NCBI GenBank assembly: GCA_034096865.1
Contig: JAWQFJ010002781.1
Span: 87,735 to 151,734, forward strand
Reading direction: 5' to 3'
Origin: Theodoxus fluviatilis
Lineage: Eukaryota > Mollusca > Gastropoda > Cycloneritida > Neritidae
DNA: 64,000 nt
The first letter of the stretch is position 1; the number at the start of each line of letters is the position of its first letter. Made by a program: the position numbers and the translations under genes. Shown here in pieces: positions 12,000 to 21,640 of this stretch. A model generated the notes under the pieces. It worked only from the letters and a program-made list of their open reading frames with translations, ran no database searches and was not told the origin of the DNA.

Positions 12000-14900
12000 T
12001 GTGTGCATGCATGCGTGCATGTGTGTGTGTGTGTGTGTGTGCATGAGTGTGTGTGTGTGTGTGTGCATGAGTGTGTGTGTGTGTGTGTGTGTGTGCAGGG
12101 TTGTTGTTGATTTTAGTGACCATCATATAAATGATGATATGGGTTTCTCTTTGGTGGCACTTGTAAGTAAGAAAGGATTTGATGTCATGGAATGAAGAAC
12201 CAACATTTCCACAGCTTATTCTCAGTCAACAAACTTGTAAATCGCACAAATGCATATGGGTGATTATGATGATGATTTGTTGTTTTTGTTGTTGTTTCTT
12301 GTTGTTGATTATTTACATGCTTTCCTGCTTGCAGCCATTGACCTGATCAAGAAGATGATGACTGTGGACCCCAAGGCCAGAATCACCTTGGCAGAGGCCC
12401 TCAACCACCCCTGGTTCAAGGTCAGTGGCAGACGGGGAATTCCCTGCCTTGAAAAGTCTTCTGTGTGGCAGGTGGAATATCTGGATTGCTGTCAGTGTGA
12501 GTGATGTGAGCTGGTAGTTTTGTGTGTTTGTTAGTTGCTTGATGAGCTGATGGATGCATGGTTAGGTACGTGGGTGGGTTGGTTGGTTGGCTGGTTTTTC
12601 AAATCGTGTTAGACTGCAATATGAACAATAGTTGCTTTGATCTTGACTTCTCATTCTTCAAGCAATACTTTCCTCTATCTGAAGTGTCTGATGGTTTCAC
12701 TTTTGCCCTCTGTTAAGGCAAAGGTATTGAATCATACTGGGGCCACTGTGTAGGGATGAGGCAGTGGAAGCTCAGGGGAATGAAGATGAGATGCCTTTCC
12801 ATCTACCAATGTCAGGGTTCCCATGGTCATTAAAAACCTGGAAAAGTTTTGAAATGTTGTCTAAAATTGAAAAGTCATGGAAAAGTTTTGAAATGACTGC
12901 ATTGGCCAAAGTATTTTTCTGTCATGCTCATCAGTGTGAGCAATTACTTCCTGTCACATGGTACTCAGAGTTACTCCTCTTGACTGGGCACAACGTTTTT
13001 GAGCTGGAGATACAACGCCCAAGTTCCACTGTTACTATGAATGGGAGAATCCAGACACCCCTTGCAGTGCAAAACAGCTGCACATTTTCACAGATTTGTC
13101 TGATAAAATGTATTTTAATTTGTCAAAAAGCCATGGAAAAGGCATGAAAAAGTTCTGAAATTTGTTTCTTGGAAGTCTGCAGGAACCCTGAGTCTTGTGG
13201 TAGAATACTCCTCCCAGAAGTAGTGGTGAATATTTGCTTGATGCCCTTGTCATTCTGGTGGATTCCATGCGTGTTGTATTGGTTACAGGATGATGACATG
13301 AAGGCAACAGCCAAGAAGCTCATGTACCCGGACGCTGATGGGATGGTTCCCCCAAACCTGGTAAACAATTCTCTCTCCGACTTCCTCTGTGATTTCTTAG
13401 TCCAGTGCTGTGAATCACTGTCGGTAGGTTTCTTGAGCTGGTACTGTGTGAATTTGACTGGTTTCATAGTTTCATGCTGTCTTAACCCTCTTAGCCCCAG
13501 AAGTTAAAATTTGTTACACCCGCCATGAGCCCAGGGCCTGTATTCACAACGGCGATTTATCTTTTTAACACTCGATTTATCCCCTAGCCCCGCGTTATCT
13601 TGATCGGTTAGATAAGGTACGCTCGTCAGAGGATCCTAGGTTGCGCTTTGCTATATATACTGGTTTCCAGCCAAGGGAGAGCGGAACAGGCAGTTGGAAT
13701 CGTCTGAGTTTAGAGATAAATCGGGGTTAAAATAAATCGCCGTTGTGAATACGGGCCCAGATCGTTAAAAGTCGCCAAGCCTTGGGTGGCTGTCTTTAAC
13801 ATCTAGTTTCCACTTCTAGAAGGGTCCGGCCATGAGAAAGTTTATATTAGCTCCACAGAGGAATGACCACTGCAGATTGTATTACATTTCCTGTCATTTG
13901 CTCTTGTTTGCCTCACTCCCGACACAAGTTGCAAAATGGCTTCTTTCAGTGGAGAGTAGTCTGAATTTGAGGCTTGGTACAAAGATATATTACACCAAAT
14001 TATGTCTGAAAAGGACAAATTGAAGGAAGAAATGGACAAAGAGTCGGATGTAGACATATCTGAGGGTTCAGAAGATTGAGGAGAGGAGGAAAACGAGTCA
14101 GATCCGGAGGATGACATTCCGCTTGCCAACCTTCAGACAAAATGGCAGACTGCCACCACCCAGCCCTTCAATGTTCAGCCATTCGACATGGATGTAGGAC
14201 TACGACACAACCTTTGCAATTTAAGTATCCGTTTTGGATTTCTTCTTGTTTTTGCCACAACTCATCTTTAATTTGGCTGCTGCTGAGACCAACCAATACT
14301 CTGCGCAGAAAGCAGCTGAAAGAGGCTATGAAGATCCGGTGTGGGAGGAGATATCACTGTGTATGCAAACAACAACACGAATTTCCTCTGAAATCTAGAG
14401 ACCTATCTGAGTTTCCATGTCTGGGGCTAAGAGGGTTAACCCATCATGGCCAGATGTAGTGTAAGGTCTTACATCGCCCTATAAGACCAGATGCAACACA
14501 GGTGTCATTTCTGGTACTGCTGCACTTCCAATTTTGTGACATTTCAAAATTTCTCAAAAGAAAAAATATGTACTAGGAGCAACAATGATGATGTAGTGGT
14601 GTAGCATATTCATTTAGCTTTCTAACAGTGATTATGTCTTGACACTAGGATGAATAGAAGTGAAGAAAAAAATTTGAACAAAGTAAGTCAGTCTTGGGTC
14701 TCAGATTTTCAGGAGTATTTTCCATTCTGCACATTAGGTTGCAATGGGTTAAGAGAAAACTCAGTTTGCTTATGTACATCCAAGGTTAAATAATTTAAAG
14801 CATTTAATATCTGCTAACGATTTGACAGGTAACACGACAGGAATTTTCAAGACTTGATGCAGGGCATTTATGTAGGCTCGAAATTTTTATAAACTTTTCT

Positions 14901-15045
14901 TCATTTCTCTCCTTATTTTGCTGGATTTTCTCTTCTGGCACAGCCCGTGGGTCGGAAGAGGACGATGGATGGGGGCGATGAGCCTCCATCAAAAAGGAAG
15001 AGCTCAGGAGACACCAACTCACCTCCTGACACCCCCACCCCCTGA
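216..15045 (+). CDS. CHEK2: Checkpoint kinase 2 (FHA + Ser/Thr kinase), 3' fourteen exons
   Basis: This is the DNA-damage checkpoint kinase acting in the nucleus downstream of ATM. Coding exons: 216-294, 612-677, 2343-2433, 4849-4957, 5648-5701, 7156-7220, 8747-8846, 9543-9581, 9991-10041, 10492-10655, 11756-11871, 12335-12420, 13289-13360 and 14944-15045. All phases agree and give 397 codons plus TGA. The N-terminus (SQ/TQ cluster, start of FHA) lies left of the window. Visible motifs are the FHA core SSNGTF, the glycine loop GRGACGEV, the ATP lysine in ACKIISK, the helix-C Glu in MSEAKIL, the catalytic loop HRDLKPEN, DFGLSK (human DFGHSK), the activation loop [15 protein letters not shown] with both phospho-Thr positions kept, and VDPKARI. 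The tail is basic (GRKRT, KRKSS), like the CHK2 nuclear localisation signal. Intron 1 is GC-AG. The intron between exons ending at 10655 and starting at 11756 has tandem copies of its splice sites at both ends. Several transposons lie in introns. Confidence 0.96.
295..611 (+). other. CHEK2: GC-AG intron in CHEK2
   Basis: The exon ends GTA-G and the intron starts GCAAGT, the usual GC-donor consensus. The acceptor is TTTTTGCAG at 603-611. This joins V-G-K-G-N-K-Q in frame, matching the FHA region of CHK2. A GT four bases downstream (299-300) would shift the frame and reach a TGA within the next exon. Confidence 0.85.
752..812. repeat. GT microsatellite, then GCAC and GA runs
   Basis: A (GT)n run is followed by alternating GC/CA bases and a short GAGAGA stretch, inside a CHEK2 intron. 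Confidence 0.9.
965..1835. repeat. 30 bp minisatellite, about 28 copies, in a CHEK2 intron
   Basis: Tandem 30 bp unit built around AGTTCATGCTCCTCATGCTC, with scattered point variants. Because 30 is a multiple of 3, long open frames appear on both strands. The minus-strand frame (1799-825) reads a charged decapeptide [10 protein letters not shown] and the plus frames read [10 protein letters not shown] and [11 protein letters not shown] treat these frames as consequences of the repeat, not genes. Confidence 0.93.
1836..2320. repeat. Pyrimidine-rich tract before a CHEK2 acceptor
   Basis: Nearly 500 bases of CTCCT/TTCCTC-type pyrimidines with a C homopolymer-like core at about 2188-2235. It ends about 20 bases before the acceptor at 2341-2342. 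A tract this long could form triplex DNA on paper; nothing in the sequence shows that it does. Confidence 0.8.
3376..4346. repeat. 64/66 bp minisatellite with a 324 bp higher-order unit
   Basis: About 14-15 copies of a unit containing GAGACAGAGCAACAGGAAAG and GTCTTCACTGTAGAAACTGC. Copies are 64 bp (GATAGTC) or 66 bp (GATATAGTC). From 3440 the order is S L S S L / S L S S L / S L S L, a five-unit block of 324 bp repeated twice and followed by a partial block. It lies inside the CHEK2 intron before 4849. Confidence 0.92.
4421..4612. repeat. Degenerate GT microsatellite
   Basis: A run of (GT)n broken by GCAT and TTT, in the same CHEK2 intron as the 64/66 bp array. Confidence 0.9.
4997..5072. 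repeat. (CT)38 microsatellite
   Basis: An uninterrupted CT run that starts about 40 bases downstream of the CHEK2 5' splice site at 4958. Confidence 0.95.
5855..5985. mobile_element. Short inverted-repeat element, copy 1
   Basis: It begins GCGTTGCTTA and carries inverted arms AATAGGCTGGTGTCAACATG and ATGTTGACACTGGCCTATTT (5893-5983). A related copy sits at 58057-58183 in the BAIAP3 introns. It is too short to encode anything and is probably a non-autonomous transposon relic. Confidence 0.55.
6169..6275. repeat. (CT)n followed by C runs
   Basis: CT repeat from 6169 to 6251, then poly-C with single T interruptions, inside a CHEK2 intron. Confidence 0.95.
7037..7092. repeat. CA microsatellite
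   Basis: A (CA)n run with GCA variants, about 65 bases before the CHEK2 exon at 7156. Confidence 0.9.
7420..8144. repeat. 39/41 bp minisatellite, 18 copies
   Basis: Anchor GAAGTCACAC recurs every 39 bp from 7426 to 7777 and every 41 bp from 7777 to 8105. The later units carry an extra CA (CACACACAAA). The core is GGCAGAGCCATGACACCCCA. The clean split into two adjacent length classes indicates two separate amplification steps. It is intronic in CHEK2; the long frames through it follow from the repeat. Confidence 0.93.
8262..8450 (+). repeat. Dispersed repeat family A, copy in CHEK2 intron
   Basis: Begins CATAGGGCAGGGAAGATGGG, passes through a T-rich middle, and ends near TTTTTGTTGACC. Relatives lie at 16521-16760 (-), 34232-34640 (-), 44049-44222 (+) and 45750-45875 (+). 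No coding capacity is seen. Probably a non-autonomous element. Confidence 0.6.
9141..9374. mobile_element. Hairpin MITE flanked by TTAA
   Basis: Ends are CTCTTAAGTCCCTGTAG (left) and CAGGGAACTTAAGAG (right), inverted copies flanked by TTAA at 9137-9140 and 9375-9378. Similarity between the arms runs inward for about 60-70 bases (CTTTCTCC..., TTCCTG, CCCTTCTCT). A second copy of the left end lies internally at 9228. TTAA target sites are characteristic of piggyBac-type transposition. Confidence 0.65.
10639..10966 (+). repeat. CHEK2: 79 bp minisatellite carrying the CHEK2 5' splice site, 4 copies
   Basis: The unit starts GTCATCATCTTCATCTG|GTACTT, so it includes the last 17 bases of the exon ending at 10655 and its donor. 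Starts are at 10639, 10718, 10797 and 10876, with a degenerate fifth start at 10955. Reading past the first donor meets TAG at 10681-10683, so only the first donor gives an open product. Confidence 0.93.
11420..11775 (+). repeat. CHEK2: 59 bp minisatellite carrying the CHEK2 3' splice site, 6 copies
   Basis: Each unit contains TGTTTGCAG|CCTGTCGGGC, the acceptor plus the first exon bases. GCAG occurs at 11450, 11510, 11575, 11634, 11693 and 11752 (spacings 60, 65, 59, 59, 59). The last copy is the true exon start at 11756 because only it continues into [11 protein letters not shown]. Since 3 x 59 = 177, the acceptor three units upstream (exon start 11579) is also in frame and open, and would insert 59 residues. 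Confidence 0.93.
11968..12096. repeat. GT microsatellite with GCATG interruptions
   Basis: A degenerate (GT)n run in the CHEK2 intron following the exon that ends at 11871. Confidence 0.92.
12813..13190. mobile_element. TIR element with CAGGGTTCC ends
   Basis: Begins CAGGGTTCCCATGG and ends GGAACCCTG. It contains repeated (C/T)GGAAAAGTTTTGAAATG-type stretches, resembling a widespread invertebrate and fish repeat with hAT-like ends. The flanking octamers (ACCAATGT and AGTCTTGT) match poorly, so a target duplication is not clear. It ends about 100 bases before the CHEK2 exon at 13289. Confidence 0.5.
13534..13758. mobile_element. 225 bp MITE nested in the piggyBac relic
   Basis: Inverted ends GTATTCACAACGGCGATTTA and TAAATCGCCGTTGTGAATAC lie inside GGGCC/GGGCCC termini. 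CAG occurs on both outer sides and may be a 3 bp target duplication. No coding capacity. Confidence 0.75.
13936..14370 (+). pseudogene. piggyBac transposase remnant (N-terminal part)
   Basis: After ATG at 13936 the frame reads an acidic start with in-frame stops (TAG after MASFSGE, TGA after EGSED), then [16 protein letters not shown] and QPFNVQPF, the acidic-then-aromatic layout of piggyBac N-termini. A shifted frame later reads [15 protein letters not shown], like the stretch ending the first piggyBac domain. The catalytic Asp region and C-terminus are missing, so it is inactive. Confidence 0.7.
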
Positions 15046-15615
15046 AATGGCATCTCCTGAACTAGCAACTTTTCCCTCAACAAGGGAGGAAAGATTGACT
15101 GTGACAGGTATGGAAGGGTTGAGGTTATGTTTGACTTAATTAATGCAGTGTTTGCTGTTATTGCATTTCCACATCTTTTAGTGAGGAGATCAGTGATAGA
15201 ACAACACTTCTACATCATTGCTAGCTCTTTGTCTACTTGTCTGGATGGAGAACCAAATAATATAAGTACTTGTCATGGTATACATGTGTGTGAGTTCGGT
15301 TTTTGGAAGGGTGGGGGGGTGGGGGGTTGCTGCTCTGCGACTTTCTTGATACTGTGGAAAGGACATTATCGTAAAATGTATCACATTAGAATTTCTTCAT
15401 AGTGTGTTTTTATGTTCCACAAAGACAATACTGTGTGCTTTGGAGAGTCATCAAGGTGCTATGTGTTGTGAACTCTGGCACTGCATTGTAACTTTGGGAA
15501 TGGTTGGGGGGGCATTTGTCTGGTGAAGAACATGAGACAATAGCTGCAAATTAAATGGGTAAGGCAAAAAAAAAATTGATTGTGGTTATGGCAATCTGAG
15601 CGACCCCATTTTTTT
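15046..15615 (+). other. CHEK2: CHEK2 3'UTR region, no further gene seen
   Basis: This follows the stop codon. A GT-rich stretch at 15307-15330 is present. No AATAAA was found before the repeat at 15616. The transcript end is unknown. Confidence 0.4.
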
Positions 15616-16453
15616 ACTCACATGCGAAGCAAAAATGAGTCTATGTACTCACCCGTGTCGTCCGTCCGGGCGTAAAAAACTTAAACGTTGGATTTTTCTC
15701 GGAGACTATTAAGTCTATCAACACCCAATTTGGCATGATGGTGTATGATGACAAGGCCTCAAAAAACATACACAGTGACTTGACCTTGCTTCAAGGTCAA
15801 GGTCGCAGGGGCCATAAATGTTGTCTAAAAAACAGCCATTTTTCACATTTTCCCAATTTTCTCTGAAGTTTTTCAGATTGGATACCTCACCTATACATGG
15901 TATATAGGGCAAAGTAAGCCCTATTTTTTTATACCAGTTTGGTTGACCTTGCTTCAAGGTCAAGGTCACAGGAGCTCTTTAAAGTTGGATTGTATACATA
16001 TTTTGAAGTGACCTTGACCCTGAACTATGGAAGATAACTGTTTCAAACTTAATAATTATGTGGGGCAGATGTTATACTTTGATCATGAGACACATTTGGT
16101 CACATATCATCAAGGTCAAGGTCACTTTGACCCTAATGAAATGTGACCAAAATGGGGTAGTGAACCACTAAAAGTGACCCTATCTCATGGTAGAAAGTGC
16201 CAATAAGCACCATTGTGCTTCCTATGTCTTGAATTAACAGCTTTGTGTTGCATGACCTTGGATGACCTTGACCTTGGGTCAAGGCCACATGTATTTTGGT
16301 AGGGAAAATGTGTAAAGCATTCCTTAGTTTAGTGTATGATGTCATTGCTAGGTGTAGTTGATTGACCTTGACCTTGAAGGTCACCTGAAGGTCAAGGTCA
16401 TGTAAAGGTCAAGGTCAAGCATGTGAGTCGTATGGGCTTTGCCCTTCTTGTTT
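15616..16453 (+). mobile_element. AGGTCA-rich dispersed repeat, copy 1
   Basis: Begins ACTCACATGCGAAGCAAAAA and ends TATGGGCTTTGCCCTTCTTG. A near-identical copy lies at 24855-25696. The element repeatedly contains TCAAGGTCAAGGTCA or its complement, in about six clusters. TCAAGGTCA is the extended half-site used by NR5A and ERR nuclear receptors. No long frame is open. GACTCACATGC near the left end and GCATGTGAGTC near the right end are inverted. Class unknown. Confidence 0.85.
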
Positions 16454-16520
16454 CATCTGATCCTAAACTATTTTTTCAGTAGTGAAAAAGATAAAAGAAA
16501 GAAAGAGAGAAATCAATGGC

Positions 16521-16760
16521 TATCAATGAATTGTGAGCTGTCTAATCTTCCCTGCCATATGAGCACACTGGAAATCCACTTTTAAAGTTAAAAAAGAGCT
16601 TTTTCAGCAAAAGAAAAATTGTGCTTTATGTTCAGTCTGACCTCTCCTGTGGAAGAAAAATATACAAAAATGTTCAGGCTGATCTTCTGACCCCTTTTTT
16701 GTTGTTGCCATGTTAACGGTACCACAGCTATTTTTTCTTTTAACCTAAGCAATCAGAGAC
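16521..16760 (-). repeat. Dispersed repeat family A, copy
   Basis: On the minus strand it shares CAGGGAAGAT, TTTTTCTTTTGCTGAAAAAG and a GGGGTCAGAAG start with copies at 34.3 kb and 45.8 kb. Non-coding. Confidence 0.5.
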
Positions 16761-16765
16761 AGAGC

Positions 16766-18599
16766 ACATACCAAAGAACCATTCTTGTCGTTGTGTGGAA
16801 GCATTTGACAGAGATTACTAAGGATATGGCCCTCTGTTGAGTAGAATGTAAGCATTTCTTCTGCACACTCCTCTGGAATTGTGCCCTGATGTGCCCATGT
16901 TTATAGAGCAGGTTTGAGCATTCAAAATGAGACAGAGCTTTCATAATCTTGTTGTTGTGACAGTGTGAGCTGGAAAACAGTAGATTTCATGTAGAGGAAC
17001 AGGGGACTGTTGTGAATGTCATTAAACTGTACTCGGTCCTGCACATACGTGTCTGATGTGTACATTCACTTGTCATTCTGACTTCTTTCATAATGGCATT
17101 AAAAGTTGACTGGTCATCACCTCTGGTCTTGGCACTGGTGACAAGTCACTTTATAGGTTAATGAAATTCATGCTATGATTCTTTACATGTTGTGTTTGGT
17201 TTTCGCTTCTTTCCTTTGGGTACAACCATTCCTGAATAAATAATTTTTAGGCTTATAGATGAATGGATATTTCCATTTTTCAACTTTATGTCAGTATATT
17301 CGGTTTTGTTGTGTTACTTGGTTGGAGCAGTTTTAAACTGTTGAAGGTACTGAGAAGATGGGTTGGTTTTGTACTATCTTTTTGTTGTTGAGTGGATATT
17401 TGTATGGCCCCCCCCCCCCCTATCTCTCTCTCTCTCTCCCCCCCCCCCTCTTTCCCTCCCTCCCCCCCCCCCCCTCCCCAAATTCCAGTTGCCAAGAATT
17501 TTCTTTGAAAGAGGAACTTGTGATTAGTGCATAATGAGTAATGCAATTTATTTTTTTAAACTTTAAAAAGTATGAACTATACTTGATGATTATGTCACTT
17601 CAAAAAGCATTTATAAACATTTTTTTTGTTTCATTTTATTGTACAGAGCAGTTTAGCCTGCAGAGAAATATGCACAGAGATTGACTGTCTTTAGTTATGC
17701 CAGACCATTTTTTAAACTTTACAACATGATTCCAATGTATATATATAATTGTAGTGCTCACTGATTTGATTACAATACAATTTAAATTTTTGAAATCGGA
17801 TGAGTAGAACCAAAGTTATGGTCCGAAAATATTTAGTAAGATTTGTTAAGACCCCCAGATTTGAGATGGCACCGGCTTGATCATTGAAATTATACTTATT
17901 TCAGCATAGTTCTTACAATAATTAAAATATCTTAATGGAACTTTCCAATTTACTAAAAAATCACATGCCGAATTCATTGGCGTCACCAAAAATTGTCTTT
18001 GACGCGATTTTTGTCGACTAATTTGCATAAAATTGCATAATTTTTACTTTTTTGCTATTTGTTTTAATAAAACTCAGTGATTGTTAAGGTATTCCTCCAT
18101 ATAATTTACATTTTAACTTTATAGATTGATACTATACAAGAAAACAACTCAAAAAGAATGATGAATTATGTTTATTCATTTGCATAATTAATTAGATGGG
18201 CTCCGATTGGTCGAAAATTAAATCAAGCAAAACTTTGCTAAATATGATCCGATTTCAGAAATTTAAACTGTATTTAGATGTAAATTGAAGTTCCTATTGA
18301 GTTCAAAGAATTCCATGTGATTTCATGAGCTTCTTTGGTGCTGGTCTGATTAATATAAGAGAATACATGTTAAAGTATAAGACGAGAGGTGAACGTTCAG
18401 ACCTACACAAGCATTCAAACAATAATTCACAGCTATTTTGTTCTTACTTAATTTGATCAATTGCTATATTGATCAACTGCTACAGCAAAACAAGCCAAAC
18501 TCTAGAATTATATGTACAGACTTATGCATTGAAGACTTGTTTACATAACGTTACACCACAAATTTCTGCTTTTCGTTTTTCACACTGTGCAGTTTAGCC
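16766..18599. other. Gene-free stretch with a candidate poly(A) signal
   Basis: AATAAA at 17235-17240 is the first after the CHEK2 stop and could end its mRNA, 2.2 kb downstream. C and CT runs occupy about 17407-17475. The remainder is AT-rich and shows no credible exon. Confidence 0.4.
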
Positions 18600-18859
18600 A
18601 TAATTTACATCAGTCACTAGTCAAGAGTTCAATAATGTTCTTGGGACTGGGACTCCTGTTGAATAAAGAATTCCATGTTGATGTATGGCTGAAACCACTG
18701 GTTTGATTCTCAGAATGGCTGCATATGATACTTTTGGAAATGTTATATGAAAGAGTCTGTGTCCCATCCATCGAGGTTTGGCTCAGAAAACAAGGTTCCA
18801 TGGTTGACAAAGAAGTCTCGGAAGTGTGAATGTGAATCTGAAACAGAAGAAATTAGATT

Positions 18860-19950
18860 AGAATAAACACACACACCATTAACCAAATATCCTAAAACTC
18901 AAATACTATTGTTATTTCATATTTGAGAAGCATTAAAATAAACACATGCACACATACAAAACATACTGAATTGAACTTGAAGGCATACATTGAACCCATT
19001 AATTTAAAAATAAATATATATACATGATATAAATCTAAATGGCCTTCAAACTATTAAAACTTTCTTTAGTATGCTATTTTCCACAACGTCACATAATTAT
19101 ATTTTCTCATTTAGAGACGAGATGGGAGAGATGGTAAGCTCTAGTATGTTTTGGTTTCACCCCATGGAGTAGGCCTATAATGGTCAAGAGTACAGAGGTG
19201 CTGAGTATTGGTGTGATACAAATATTTCAAAATTAACTTTCTGATACAGTAATGATACACTCTTCATTTCACATAAATATGATGCATTAGGTGATGTCTA
19301 AACTGTACAGAAAAGAAAAACTAAGTGTAATCTTTAGTTTAGTTGTATTTGAAGAAGACAGTTTCAGAGTTTGGAGTCTCAACTTGACACCACCACTCAT
19401 TCAGAAAAAGAGCCACAAAAGATAAACTATTCAACACAAAAACTTTATTGCAGCTTCAACATCCAAGTATTAATGATTTTTTGCTCCTAGGTCAAGAAGA
19501 AATGAAATAAAACCATAATTGTTAGTCAACTCAACTCAACTTTACACCGCAGCGAATTTTCATGTCACACTTTCTCTCACTGACAGCATTTAATCTTTCG
19601 CGCAAAACATGAAAAACATCAAAGTTGAAGAAGATTTATTGAGCATTAAACACATTTGCAGAAACATCGATCTTTTGTCAACAACATGAAACAAGTTTGG
19701 ATTGTGTGAGTTAACAGTGTGAGGAGAAAGAGGCTCTGTTTTGAGGTAGGGTAGTGAAATTCGCGTACTCAGCACCTGCGTACTGTTGACCCTACACAGA
19801 TACCCAACACCCCCTGCGAGAGCATTCCAAACTGCTGAGCAGCGGTTGAGAGACAACGGCATTCTAAAAATAGCTTGAGCGAGGGGTGCCGCAACAGTGG
19901 ACTAGCCCAGTAAGCCTAGTCTGCGATGACCGACATTTTACCAACTTGTG
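18860..19950. other. No gene recognised
   Basis: AT-rich sequence. A minus-strand frame at 19862-19590 (MPLSLNRCSAVWN...) is open but resembles no family I know; it may belong to retroelement debris next to the fragment at 20 kb. Confidence 0.35.
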
Positions 19951-20084
19951 ATCATTGACTGCTTTTTGTAATTTTTCATTTCAATCTCACGGAATCACGT
20001 ACAGAAAGTTTATCGCTAAAGCATCTAGGTATTGCTGGAATAAATCAAAACGTCATTGCTTTGCAAAAAGCCTGACCAAACCAA

Positions 20085-21088
20085 CTGTGAAGCAGTTCCA
20101 TGTGAAGATCTGGCGCTTCCATGTTTCATCTCGTCCCTCCACGCCACCAGCTCTCTCGTCGACTCCGTCCTCTCCAGAACCGTTGGACTGGAGGAGACGG
20201 GTGAGCTGAAGGAAGCCATCAACACCTGGAGGTGGAAAAGCCAAACGGTGGAGGAACCAAACGAAGAAGACAGATGGAAGCAGAAAGCTTGGGATACCAT
20301 CTCTTCCAAGCGAACCCTGGAGGACCTCCTTGCTCGGTCGAACCAGGTCTCAGCCGCGCGCATCCGAGCGGCAGCCCGAGCGGAAAAGTGGAAGCTGGAT
20401 CCACGCCATCCCAATCCCGTCCCTGGGGCTCCATCTGGACCGTGAGACCATAAGAATAGCCGTGGCTCAGAGGGCAGGGACACCAGTCTGCGAACCCCAC
20501 CAATGCAGATGTGGAAGATCTATGGACGCCCTTGGACATCACGCCCTCTCCTGTCGGCTAAGCGCCGGCCGTTTCCCACGCCACTCTGCTTTGAACGACG
20601 TGGTGAGACGTGCCCTCCAGAGCGCTGGAATACCATCTGTCCTGGAACCAACCGGGCTCGACAGAGGCGACGGCAAGCGTCCAGATGGGATGACCATCTT
20701 CCCCTTCTCAAACGGCCGAAGCTTGGTCTGGGATGTGACGTGCGTTGATTCTTTCGCTCCTAGTAACATCATTTCCAGCGCCCTGCAACCGTCATCTGCA
20801 GCAGAGGCAGCGGAAGGGGCGAAGAGGACTAAATACCGCATCCTGGCCGAACGACACCGCTTTGAGCCCCTCGCCTTCGAGACCACCGGAGTCTTCGGAC
20901 CATCAACACTCAAGACCATCGAGGAAATTGGACGAAGACTGAAGGGAGAGACGGGCGAGCCACGGGAGACCATGTGGCTCAAACAACGAATCGGGATGGC
21001 TATCCTCCGAGGCAATGCCTTCTGTGTCCTTGCCTCATCCAGATCGCGAGATGACTGCGGAGAGAGACTGCGGGTTCCACAGGCCTAG
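20085..21088 (+). pseudogene. Retrotransposon reverse-transcriptase protein, C-terminal fragment
   Basis: The frame contains LALPCFISSLHATSSLVDSV and AWDTISSKRTLEDLL, then after a one-base insertion near 20390 continues with SGSWIHAIPIPSLGLHLD, a CRCG-x-x-x-x-x-GHHALSC metal-binding motif, KRPDG and LVWDVTCVD. A Cys/His cluster followed by an R-P-D...W-D-V-T pattern resembles the restriction-like endonuclease end of some non-LTR elements. The reverse-transcriptase core is absent, so the copy is 5' truncated. GC content is higher than that of its surroundings. Confidence 0.75.
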
Positions 21089-21640
21089 GGCCAGTGACCA
21101 CCGCACTTTTCACAGTGTAACTGCTCCACACTGTTCGTGTTTATTTATTCGGTCATCTGCAACACGACGGCTGCCCTGTGATCCCAGAACTCTTTGACAG
21201 AACCCTTTCTAGCGTTCCTTTCGCCATTCGACTGCTGCTCAAACTTTCGATTGTACGCGTTTCGACTGCAGCTCAAACTTTGAGAAGTTGAAATGACAAT
21301 TGCCGCACGCAAGCAGACGCTCCGTACTGTCGGTCATTGATCGTAAACTGACTGAAAAATTTCGATGGGGTACCTCAGGAAAATGCACGGTGAAGCGTCA
21401 TATTTAACACACATAGGAAACCAAATACACCATTTAAAAGAGGAAATCTTGAGGAATTTAAATATGCACGTTCGAATTTGATCAGATTAGATTAACTGAG
21501 CAAATTTTTAAGAAGAAAAGAATCGTTGTCAAACTTACCTCAATAGCGCGGGATTGCAGATAGACAGGAAGTTCGAACAAACACCGAACGAAAGAGCAAT
21601 CTTTGCTCTCATTGGTTGCCAAGTATGAAAGCTATCCAAT

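Larger units (their letters stand above)
13486..14435 (+). mobile_element. piggyBac-like element, internally decayed, with TTAA flanks
   Basis: Ends CCCTCTTAGCCCCAGAAG and TCTGGGGCTAAGAGGG are inverted copies flanked by TTAA at 13482-13485 and 14436-14439. TTAA duplication and CCC-starting ends are typical of piggyBac. The interior keeps remnants of a transposase and has another inverted-repeat element inserted near its left end. It lies in the last CHEK2 intron. Confidence 0.85.
18600..21640 (-). other. Possible two-exon minus-strand transcript
   Basis: On the minus strand a good donor (CTATTGAG|GTAAGTTTG, exon end at 21539) and a good acceptor (TTCTTCTGTTTCAG|ATTC, exon start at 18837) could bound one intron. 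CCAAT-type motifs lie just upstream of the first exon (ATTGGTTGCC near 21611, CCAATCAG near 21635). The second exon could encode about 63 residues from an ATG at 18801 (MEPCFLSQTS...) to a stop at about 18610, which I do not recognise. It could equally be a non-coding RNA or chance. Confidence 0.25.
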
